Of a stretch of 13,152 nt of DNA, positions 6,825 to 13,152 are shown piece after piece. The number at the start of each line of letters is the position of its first letter. Position 1 is the first letter of the stretch. Position numbers and translations under genes: made by a program. The notes beneath the pieces were generated by a model that saw only the letters and a program-made list of their open reading frames with translations, searched no databases and was not told the DNA's origin. The DNA is from Wenzhouxiangella sp. (GTDB lineage: Bacteria > Pseudomonadota > Gammaproteobacteria > Xanthomonadales > Wenzhouxiangellaceae), in contig SKKV01000292.1 in assembly GCA_007123575.1 (NCBI GenBank), forward strand, positions 1 through 13,152, given 5' to 3'.

Positions 6825-8040
6825 ACAGGCTTTCAAGCTCAAGCAAGAACAGGCCTTGCCCGATGCGGGCGGGCACTTCGGTATCTTTGGCGGGCGTTTC
6901 GTCTCCGAAACCCTGATGCCGGCACTGGAGGAGCTTGATGAAGCCTGGCGTCACTACCTGCAAGACAAGGACTTTCTGGCCGAGCTGGACCGTGATCTGG
7001 CCCATTTTGTCGGCCGTCCGTCACCGCTGTACCTGGCCGAAAATCTGACCCGCCAGGTGGGAGGTGCCCGCATCGTGCTCAAGCGGGAGGACCTGAATCA
7101 CACCGGCGCGCACAAGATCAACAACACGGTTGGGCAAGGCCTGCTGGCGCGTGCTATGGGCAAGCGGCGGGTGATTGCCGAGACCGGCGCCGGCCAGCAC
7201 GGCGTGGCTTCGGCCACGATCGCCGCTCGACTGGGCATGGAGTGCGTGGTTTACATGGGTGCCGAAGACGTGCGGCGCCAGGCGATCAACGTCTACCGGA
7301 TGAAGCTCCTGGGGGCTGAAGTCGTGGCCGTCGAGTCAGGCTCCCGCACCCTCAAGGACGCGCTCAACGAAGCAATGCGCGACTGGGTGACAAACGTGGA
7401 CGATACGTTCTACATCCTCGGCACAGTTGCCGGGCCGCATCCATACCCGGCCATGGTCAGGGATTTCAATGCCGTGGTCGGTCGCGAAGCGCGAGCCCAG
7501 ATGTTGACCGAATACGGGCGCCTGCCTGACGCCCTGGTTGCCTGCGTAGGTGGTGGCTCCAATGCCATTGGTCTGTTTTATCCCTTTATCGACGATGTCG
7601 CAGTGGATATGGTCGGTGTTGAAGCGGCCGGACGCGGTTTGTCGGGCGAAGCGCATGCTGCCAGCCTGTGCGCCGGGCGCGTCGGCGTGCTGCACGGCAG
7701 TCGGACTTACCTTCTGGATGATGACAGCGGCCAGATTCGCCACACCCACTCAATCTCGGCCGGATTGGATTATCCCGGCGTCGGCCCGGAGCATGCCTGG
7801 CTGAAAGATCAGGGCAGGGCCCGCTATGTCGGTGTCAGTGATACCGAGGCGCTGGAAGCCTTTCACGCCCTGACCCGCAGCGAAGGCATCATGCCCGCGT
7901 TGGAAAGTGCCCACGCTATTGCCTATGGCATGAAGCTCGCCGCCGAACTGCCGCGCGACCGGGTGGTACTGGTCAACCTGTCAGGCCGCGGCGACAAAGA
8001 CATCAATACCGTTGCTGACCTGGAAGGAATGAAATTTTGA
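6817..8040 (+). CDS. trpB: Tryptophan synthase beta subunit
   Basis: TrpB is the PLP enzyme that joins indole with serine to give tryptophan, in an alpha2-beta2 complex with TrpA encoded next to it. The product is 407 residues, standard for a TrpB1. The PLP lysine is K100 in HKINNTVGQ, the catalytic glutamate is E122 in ETGAGQHGVA, and GGGSNA (245-250) binds the PLP phosphate. The start overlaps trpF by 8 nt. AGAGG (6803-6807) lies 9 nt before the ATG, a good ribosome site inside trpF. The end overlaps trpA by TTGA. The gene looks intact. Confidence 0.98.
   Translation: MVEQAFKLKQEQALPDAGGHFGIFGGRFVSETLMPALEELDEAWRHYLQDKDFLAELDRDLAHFVGRPSPLYLAENLTRQVGGARIVLKREDLNHTGAHKINNTVGQGLLARAMGKRRVIAETGAGQHGVASATIAARLGMECVVYMGAEDVRRQAINVYRMKLLGAEVVAVESGSRTLKDALNEAMRDWVTNVDDTFYILGTVAGPHPYPAMVRDFNAVVGREARAQMLTEYGRLPDALVACVGGGSNAIGLFYPFIDDVAVDMVGVEAAGRGLSGEAHAASLCAGRVGVLHGSRTYLLDDDSGQIRHTHSISAGLDYPGVGPEHAWLKDQGRARYVGVSDTEALEAFHALTRSEGIMPALESAHAIAYGMKLAAELPRDRVVLVNLSGRGDKDINTVADLEGMKF
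8022..8028 (+). promoter_or_regulatory. Ribosome binding site for the TTG start of trpA
   Basis: GGAAGGA lies inside the last codons of trpB, 8 nt before the TTG at 8037. A strong site at good spacing supports the non-ATG start. There is no nearby in-frame ATG, and the family N-terminus needs this position. Confidence 0.65.
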
Positions 8041-8876
8041 ATCGCATTGACCGCCGCTTCGCGGCTCTCAAGCAAGCGGAGCGTGTCGCCCTGGTGCCAT
8101 ATGTGACCGCCGGTCATCCGCTTCCGGAGTCAACCGTTCCGGTCCTGCATGCAGCCGTCAGGGCCGGGGCCGATTTGCTCGAAATCGGCATGCCGTTTTC
8201 CGATGTGATGGCCGATGGGCCAGTCATCCAGAATGCTCACGAGCGCGCACTGGCTCAGGGCACTGGTCTTGATCAGGTTTTGGACATGGTCAGGGCGTTT
8301 CGCCAGGACGACCCTGAAACGCCGATCATCCTGATGGGGTACGCCAACCCGATCGAGCGTCGCGGTGCCGAGCGCTTTGCAGGGCAGGCCGCCGAGGCCG
8401 GCGTTGACGGCCTTCTGATTGTCGACTGTCCGGCCGATGAGGCCGACCAATTACAGGCGTGCCTGAAGGATCGCGGTATTCACCAGATTTTCCTGGTGGC
8501 ACCGACAACGACGGAAAATCGACTGAAGCACGCATCCCGGCTGGCGGGGGGCTTTGTCTACTACGTATCAATCAAGGGTGTCACCGGGGCGGCCAGCCTG
8601 GATGTTGACAGCCTGGCCCCGGTCATCGCCAGGGTGCGAGAGAAAATCGATTTGCCGGTAGCGGTTGGGTTTGGGATTCGCGAGCCGGCCCAGGCTGCCG
8701 CTGTGTCGGCAACCGCCGATGCCGTGGTCATAGGCTCGGCCCTGGTAGAACGCCTTGATCGTTGCGAAACCTCAGATGAGGCGATCACCGTGGTGGCTGA
8801 TTTCCTTGCCCCGGTCCGTCAAGCAATGGACAATAGCGCCTTTGTTGTAAGTGAAAAGATCGTCAGACCCGCATGA
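8037..8876 (+). CDS. trpA: Tryptophan synthase alpha subunit
   Basis: TrpA cleaves indole-3-glycerol phosphate to indole and glyceraldehyde-3-phosphate, passing indole to TrpB. The 279-residue product has catalytic E49 in LLEIGMPFSD and D60 in MADGP, matching the textbook Salmonella numbering. The active-site loop motif SIKGVTGA and the phosphate-binding VGFGIREPAQ are also present. Translation begins at TTG, overlapping the trpB stop by TTGA (8037-8040). No ATG lies near enough to replace it, and GGAAGGA supports it. The stop overlaps the accD start by ATGA, so trpB, trpA and accD are probably translationally coupled. Confidence 0.97.
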   Translation: MNRIDRRFAALKQAERVALVPYVTAGHPLPESTVPVLHAAVRAGADLLEIGMPFSDVMADGPVIQNAHERALAQGTGLDQVLDMVRAFRQDDPETPIILMGYANPIERRGAERFAGQAAEAGVDGLLIVDCPADEADQLQACLKDRGIHQIFLVAPTTTENRLKHASRLAGGFVYYVSIKGVTGAASLDVDSLAPVIARVREKIDLPVAVGFGIREPAQAAAVSATADAVVIGSALVERLDRCETSDEAITVVADFLAPVRQAMDNSAFVVSEKIVRPA

Positions 8877-9814
8877 GCTGGTTCCAAAAATTAATGCCGG
8901 CCCGAATTCGGACCGAGGGTGGCAACAGTCGCAAGGTGCCAGACGGTGTCTGGACCAAGTGCAAGGCTTGTGATGCCGTGCTCTACCAACCCGAGCTGGA
9001 GCGCAGCCTGAACGTTTGCCCCAAGTGCGGCCATCACATGGCCTTGAGTGGGCGGTCCAGGTTGGACGCCTTTCTTGATGAAGGTGACCAGGTTGAGCTC
9101 GGGGCTGAGCTGAAGCCAACCGATATCCTGCGCTTCCGAGATACCCGCAAGTATAGGGACCGGCTAAGCGCCACCCAGAAGGCGACTGGCGAGAACGACG
9201 CCATGGTCGTGATGCGTGGACGGCTGCTGGACATGCCGCTGGTTGCCGCTGCTTTCGACTTCCGCTTCATGGGTGGTTCAATGGGCTCTGTGGTTGGCGA
9301 GCGATTCATGGCCGGCGTGCATGACTGCCTGGAACGAGACTTGCCGCTGGTTTGCTTCTCTGCCTCGGGTGGCGCGCGCATGCAGGAAGGATTGTTTTCG
9401 CTGATGCAAATGGCCAAGACTTCGGCCGGTTTGGCGAGAATGTCTGAACGCGGGTTGCCTTTCATCTCCGTGCTGACTCACCCTACGACCGGTGGCGTAT
9501 CTGCCAGCCTGGGCATGCTTGGTGACATCAACCTGGCTGAACCGAACGCCCTGATTGGTTTTGCCGGGCCGCGCGTGATTGAGCAAACCGTTAGAGAAAA
9601 ACTGCCGGAAGGATTTCAACGCTCAGAATTCCTGCTTGAAAAAGGAGCGATCGATCAAATCGTTGATCGCCGAGAATTGCGCAAGCGCATACACGTGTTG
9701 CTCAGCTTGTTGCTCGGCCAGCGCCCAAACCAAATCAAGGAAGGCGAGTTGCTCGACCCGGAAGACGAGCTGACTGTCGACAAGACAGAAGACCACAGGC
9801 CTAGTCCGGAGTAA
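8873..9814 (+). CDS. accD: Acetyl-CoA carboxylase carboxyltransferase beta subunit
   Basis: AccD forms with AccA the carboxyltransferase that moves CO2 from biotin to acetyl-CoA, making malonyl-CoA, the committed step of fatty acid synthesis. The product is 313 residues. A four-cysteine zinc finger is visible at C30, C33, C49 and C52 (CKAC and CPKC). SASGGARMQEG (about 163-173) is the carboxyltransferase signature. HPTTGGVSASLG and GFAGPRVIEQT follow in the usual order. The start overlaps the trpA stop by ATGA and lacks a clear ribosome site, which suggests reliance on coupling. The neighbours trpA and folC are typical of this chromosomal block. Confidence 0.98.
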   Translation: MSWFQKLMPARIRTEGGNSRKVPDGVWTKCKACDAVLYQPELERSLNVCPKCGHHMALSGRSRLDAFLDEGDQVELGAELKPTDILRFRDTRKYRDRLSATQKATGENDAMVVMRGRLLDMPLVAAAFDFRFMGGSMGSVVGERFMAGVHDCLERDLPLVCFSASGGARMQEGLFSLMQMAKTSAGLARMSERGLPFISVLTHPTTGGVSASLGMLGDINLAEPNALIGFAGPRVIEQTVREKLPEGFQRSEFLLEKGAIDQIVDRRELRKRIHVLLSLLLGQRPNQIKEGELLDPEDELTVDKTEDHRPSPE

Positions 9815-9821
9815 GCTGAGC

Positions 9822-11087
9822 TTGAGCCAGACCTCACTGGCGGCGTGGCTGGAACGGTTGGAAGCGTGTTCTCCCGAGGCCCGGATCGAGCTCGGCCTGG
9901 CTCGAGTCCGGCGCGTTTTTCAGCGGCTGGATCTGAATCTTTCCGGTATTCCCGTCATTACCGTGGCCGGGACCAACGGCAAGGGCTCAACCGTGGCCTA
10001 CCTGGAAGCGATCTTCCAGGCGGCAGGCAAGCGCACGCTGGCCTACACTTCGCCCCACTTGTTGAAGTTTTCCGAGCGCATTCGCATCAACCAGGCGCAG
10101 GCGAGTGATGCCGCTATCGTCCGGGCGCTGGACACCGTTGAGCGCTGCCGTGAAAACGAAGCGCTGACCTATTTCGAGCACATCACGCTGGCCGCCCTGG
10201 TCCTGGCCTCTGGCACCGATGTTGACGCCCTTTTGCTGGAAGTCGGTCTGGGGGGGCGCCTCGACGCGGTCAATATCGTGGACCCGGACGTAGCCGTCCT
10301 GACCTCGATTGGCTTGGACCACACCGAGTGGCTGGGCAAGACCCGGCGAGCCATCGGCTGCGAAAAGCTGGGTATTGCCCGATCCGGCCAGCCGCTGATC
10401 GTGGGAGAGCGGCGCCTGCCGAAAGGATTTTGCGACGACCTCGCGGCCAGCGGCGCCCAGGTGGCTCGAATTGGCCGCGATTTTCAAATCCGTCGCACGG
10501 CGACCGGATTCCGGCTTATTCGCGCTGGCGGTGCGCTGGATTTGCCGCTGCCGGCCCTGGCCGGCGAATGCCAGCTTGACAATGCGGCCTGCGCGGTCAT
10601 GGCCTTCGAGGCCATCACGGCGCGTTGCCCGGTCAGGAGTGATGCGATTCGGCAAGGTTTGCCAGCTGCCCGTGTGCCGGGCCGTCAGCAGGTGATCCGA
10701 ACTGACCCGCTGGTCATGATTGACGTGGCCCACAACACGGCGGCGGCGCGCCAACTTGCGGCTACGCTTGGCCCGGCCCAAGGCCCCAGCGTGGCTATAT
10801 TTTCGGCCTTGAACGACAAGCGGGTTGCGGCCATGGCCAAGGTCCTGGACCCGTGTTTCGATCACTGGATGCTCATCGGCCTGACGGGTTCACGTGGTTC
10901 AACGGCCGAGGAACTTGCGGCCTGTCTGGCTGCCGTCCCTGTCACCGGCCGCGTGGACGGGTTAGAATCGGTAGCGGTCGCGGTTCGTCATGCCCTGCAT
11001 CGATGTAACCGCAACGGTCGTGTCGTGGTGTTCGGTTCGTTTCGGACCGTCGCCGAGGCCTGGCCCGAACTGGAAAGGCTCGGATAA
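9822..11087 (+). CDS. folC: Dihydrofolate synthase / folylpolyglutamate synthase
   Basis: FolC adds the first glutamate to dihydropteroate and then further glutamates to reduced folates, using ATP. The 421-residue product has the Mur-ligase-like layout. The ATP loop VAGTNGKGST has K54 at its centre, followed by SPHLLKFSERIR, LTYFEHITLAAL, LEVGLGGRLDAVN and TSIGLDHTEWLG. The C-terminal domain carries PGRQQ, DVAHN and FGSFRTVAEA. The start is TTG at 9822, 7 nt after the accD stop, with GGAG at 9808-9811 about 10 nt upstream. No ATG lies near the required N-terminus (the conserved LAAWLERLE begins at residue 6), so TTG is the best start. The dedD-like gene follows after 6 nt. Confidence 0.96.
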   Translation: MSQTSLAAWLERLEACSPEARIELGLARVRRVFQRLDLNLSGIPVITVAGTNGKGSTVAYLEAIFQAAGKRTLAYTSPHLLKFSERIRINQAQASDAAIVRALDTVERCRENEALTYFEHITLAALVLASGTDVDALLLEVGLGGRLDAVNIVDPDVAVLTSIGLDHTEWLGKTRRAIGCEKLGIARSGQPLIVGERRLPKGFCDDLAASGAQVARIGRDFQIRRTATGFRLIRAGGALDLPLPALAGECQLDNAACAVMAFEAITARCPVRSDAIRQGLPAARVPGRQQVIRTDPLVMIDVAHNTAAARQLAATLGPAQGPSVAIFSALNDKRVAAMAKVLDPCFDHWMLIGLTGSRGSTAEELAACLAAVPVTGRVDGLESVAVAVRHALHRCNRNGRVVVFGSFRTVAEAWPELERLG

Positions 11088-11093
11088 CTTGTT

Positions 11094-12050
11094 ATGGACA
11101 AGGTGCTCAAACAGCGATTGATCGGTGCCGCGATTTTGATTGCGCTGGCGGTCATTTTTGTACCGATGCTGTTCGACGGGCCGGACGAACGGCCGACCCG
11201 CGAACTGGCCATCGACCTGCCGGACCCGCCCGAAGAGCGCGCGCCTGTGCGGCGCTTGCCGCTTGATCCCGACCAGGCGCGTGGCGTTGCCTCGGAAAGT
11301 ACTGTGCCGCCACGTGCACCAGTGCGGGTGGAGCCACCACCAGTGGTTCAGCCGCCGCAAGCGGCGTCGCCCGAAGTGTCGCAGTTGGAAACCGAGGACA
11401 GGCACCGGGGCGAGCCGGATGACCCGCCGACATCTAATCATGATCCGGTCTCAGAGCCGGAAGTTGCCGAACTTGAGCCCGAGCCGGAAGCCCAACTCGC
11501 CGAACCGCTGCCGGTCGCGCCGGCAGCGGATGTTGATGCCGAGCCGGTCTGGCTGGTGCAAGTCGCAAGCTTTGGTTCGCGGAACTCAGCTAATGATGTC
11601 GCCGAGCAGCTCAATCGATTGGGTCACCTGACAGCCATTGATCCTCTGGTCAGGGGTGAAACAACCTTGTACCGCGTTGTCACCGGCCCCTACGCCGAGC
11701 GCCCGGATGCTGAGCGCGCGCGCGAGCAGGTCATGGCAACAGTGGCCGGTGTCGAGCCTTTTGTGCGCGCTGGACCAGCACCGACCGACATGCTCACATC
11801 CGGTAGCGAAGCTGCCCCCGGCTACGCGGTTCAGGTCGGTTCATTTGCCAGCCGAACCAATGCCGAGCGCCTGCGTGACCAGATTCAGGGTCACGAGCTG
11901 CCTGGTTTTCTGCACCAGGACCAGTCCGGCAGTCGGGCGATTTGGAGGGTCCGGATCGGGCCGACATCCAGCCGCGCCCAGGCCGAGGTTTTGTTGGAGC
12001 AAGTGGCTGAGCTAATGCCGGTCGAGGGTCTGATCGTTTCCCATCCATGA
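11094..12050 (+). CDS. dedD: DedD-like cell-division protein with two SPOR domains
   Basis: DedD-type proteins are bitopic inner-membrane proteins whose periplasmic SPOR domain binds denuded septal peptidoglycan, locating them to the division site. This 318-residue product has a short cytoplasmic start, one transmembrane helix at about 9-27 and a proline- and acid-rich linker (about 28-150). Two SPOR domains follow, at about 152-225 (VWLVQVASFGSR to FVRAG) and 243-316 (GYAVQVGSFASR to LIVSH). Both carry the VQVxSF strand and an xYRV/WRVRxGP strand. E. coli DedD has a single SPOR domain, so the second copy is notable. The folC-dedD-cvpA-purF position supports the name. It overlaps cvpA by ATGA. 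Confidence 0.9.
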   Translation: MDKVLKQRLIGAAILIALAVIFVPMLFDGPDERPTRELAIDLPDPPEERAPVRRLPLDPDQARGVASESTVPPRAPVRVEPPPVVQPPQAASPEVSQLETEDRHRGEPDDPPTSNHDPVSEPEVAELEPEPEAQLAEPLPVAPAADVDAEPVWLVQVASFGSRNSANDVAEQLNRLGHLTAIDPLVRGETTLYRVVTGPYAERPDAERAREQVMATVAGVEPFVRAGPAPTDMLTSGSEAAPGYAVQVGSFASRTNAERLRDQIQGHELPGFLHQDQSGSRAIWRVRIGPTSSRAQAEVLLEQVAELMPVEGLIVSHP

Positions 12051-12574
12051 GCACGCCTGATCTGGTGATTCTGGGCGTCTTGCTGGTGTCCATGATCGTC
12101 AGCCTGTTTCGTGGCTTCGTTCGCGAGGTATTTTCGCTGTTGGTCTGGATTGCCGCAGGCTTCTGTGCGCTCCAGGCTGCCGGCCCGCTGGCCGAGCAAA
12201 TGGACGGCTGGATAGAAATGCCCTCGGCCCGCCTGGTCGTGGCCTTTGTTGGCGTGTTCGTGCTGGTGCTTGTAGTTGGCGGCCTGGTGAACTACCTGCT
12301 GGGCAAGCTGGTGGTCAGCACGGGCTTAAGCGGCACCGACCGCTTGTTTGGTGCCTTGTTCGGCGCCTTGCGGGGTATCGCCATCGTGCTCGCCGCGGTC
12401 ATTATTGCCCGCTTTACGCCGTTTCCCGAGGACCCGTGGTGGCAGGAGTCGCGCCTGCTGCCCGAATTCGAGCGCCTGGCCGTCGCCGCCGTGGCACAAT
12501 TCCCCGAATCATTACAGGCTCATGTACCGGTCCAGGCTGATGTGTCTGTGGAAGCTGAACCGGAATCAGAATAA
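12047..12574 (+). CDS. cvpA: CvpA family inner-membrane protein
   Basis: CvpA is a small multi-pass inner-membrane protein. It was named for colicin V production and later linked to envelope homeostasis, and its biochemical role is not settled. The 175-residue product has four likely membrane segments at about 5-21, 28-46, 62-85 and 104-122. Family motifs are RGFVREV (22-28) near the start and GTDRLFGALFGALRG (96-110). The C-terminal tail is acidic and ends ESE. The ATG overlaps the stop of the dedD-like gene by ATGA. The last codon and stop (GAATAA) fall in the first unit of an 18-bp tandem duplication that extends into purF. Confidence 0.94.
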   Translation: MSTPDLVILGVLLVSMIVSLFRGFVREVFSLLVWIAAGFCALQAAGPLAEQMDGWIEMPSARLVVAFVGVFVLVLVVGGLVNYLLGKLVVSTGLSGTDRLFGALFGALRGIAIVLAAVIIARFTPFPEDPWWQESRLLPEFERLAVAAVAQFPESLQAHVPVQADVSVEAEPESE

Positions 12575-12604
12575 ATCTGTGGAATCGAATAAATGTGTGG
12601 AATC
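12569..12604 (+). repeat. 18-bp tandem duplication across the cvpA stop and purF start
   Basis: GAATAAATCTGTGGAATC (12569-12586) is followed at once by GAATAAATGTGTGGAATC (12587-12604), with one difference in 18 positions. The period is a multiple of three, so both units lie in the purF frame. The first unit holds the cvpA stop and reads ATC where the second has the purF ATG. Each has TAA immediately before the ATC or ATG codon. Confidence 0.95.
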
Positions 12605-13152
12605 GTAGGAATCTTCGGTCAGTCGCCGGTGGCGGCGCGCCTGTACGACGCAATGACTATCCTCCAGCACCGGGGTCAGGACGCAGCCGGCATGACCACA
12701 CTGGATCGCGGGCGGATGCGCTCGGCCAAGGGTATGGGGTTAGTGCGCGATGTGTTCGGCGAACGTTCGGTGGCGGGGTTGACCGGCGATGTTGGCATTG
12801 GGCATGTGCGCTATCCGACGGCCGGCTGCGACCGGCCAGACGAAGCCCAGCCGATGTATGTCAATTCGCCGTTTGGAATTGCCCTGGGCCATAACGGCAA
12901 TCTGATCAATGCCGAGCGGCTCAGCGCCGAGCTGTTCGACGAAGACCGGCGCCACATCAACACCGAGTCCGACTCCGAGGTATTGCTCAACTGCCTGGCC
13001 CACGAGTTGGCGACCGATCCCAAGTCCGCATTGACGCCAGACCAGATTTTCACCGCTGTCGATGGCGTACACCGTCGCTGCCAGGGTGGCTACGCGGCCG
13101 TGGCCCTGGTCGCCGGGGTGGGTTTGCTCGGCTTTCGAGACCCGCACGGCAT
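12593..13152 (+). CDS. purF: Amidophosphoribosyltransferase, N-terminal part (runs off the window)
   Basis: PurF transfers ammonia from glutamine to PRPP to make phosphoribosylamine, the first step of purine synthesis. The window holds 186 complete codons, covering most of the N-terminal glutaminase (class II amidotransferase) domain. The nucleophile is C2 in MCGIVGIFG, exposed when Met is removed, and the start must therefore be the ATG at 12593. ILQHRGQDAAGM, GHVRYPTAG with R73, and GHNGNL (99-104) are the glutamine-site motifs. The C-terminal phosphoribosyltransferase domain lies beyond 13152. It starts 18 nt after the cvpA stop. The nearest ribosome-site-like sequence, GGAA at 12581-12584, is inside the upstream duplicate unit. 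Confidence 0.97.
   Translation, partial: MCGIVGIFGQSPVAARLYDAMTILQHRGQDAAGMTTLDRGRMRSAKGMGLVRDVFGERSVAGLTGDVGIGHVRYPTAGCDRPDEAQPMYVNSPFGIALGHNGNLINAERLSAELFDEDRRHINTESDSEVLLNCLAHELATDPKSALTPDQIFTAVDGVHRRCQGGYAAVALVAGVGLLGFRDPHG

Noticed and set aside
12595..12894. A 99-codon plus-strand frame over the start of purF.
   Set aside because: It is out of phase with the unmistakable PurF glutaminase domain that begins at 12593 and runs off the window.
1..13152. A novel multi-gene system such as a defence island, a biosynthetic cluster or a mobile element.
   Set aside because: Every substantial gene belongs to a conserved housekeeping family in an order known from related bacteria. The unusual signals are limited to repeats, start sites and domain copy number.

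Overview
The window is a compact, GC-rich, almost wholly plus-strand block of conserved gammaproteobacterial genes. The order is aroC, asd, fimV, truA, trpF, trpB, trpA, accD, folC, a dedD-like SPOR gene, cvpA and purF. From memory of reference genomes, asd-fimV-truA-trpF-accD-folC-dedD-cvpA-purF is shared with Pseudomonas. Having aroC in front and trpBA between trpF and accD resembles the Xanthomonas/Lysobacter side (Lysobacterales or a close relative). The organism is inferred from gene order and protein motifs only.

Layout. Positions 1-54 hold the last codons of an unidentified upstream gene, followed by aroC. Positions 1176-1601 form the only long non-coding stretch. It holds an 8-bp tandem repeat, two copies of a REP-like hairpin element (one with 67 extra bp), and a C-rich, G-poor tract. 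Next come asd, a possible terminator, a candidate extended -10 promoter, and fimV, which encodes a large acidic membrane protein. From truA (5425) to purF, which runs off the window end, genes overlap by 4-8 nt or lie 6-18 nt apart. This suggests one transcription unit with translational coupling.

Function. aroC makes chorismate and trpF, trpB and trpA carry out late steps from anthranilate to tryptophan. asd serves lysine, methionine, threonine and diaminopimelate synthesis. truA modifies tRNA, accD starts fatty acid synthesis, folC makes folates and their polyglutamates, and purF starts purine synthesis. FimV and the SPOR protein link the block to the cell pole and the septum.

I found no mobile-element gene, CRISPR array, RNA gene, defence system or novel multi-gene system. 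The features most worth a second look are small: the repeat-laden aroC-asd gap, an 18-bp tandem duplication over the purF start codon, two TTG starts (trpA and folC), a tandem double-SPOR protein, and a cysteine-free, very acidic FimV.
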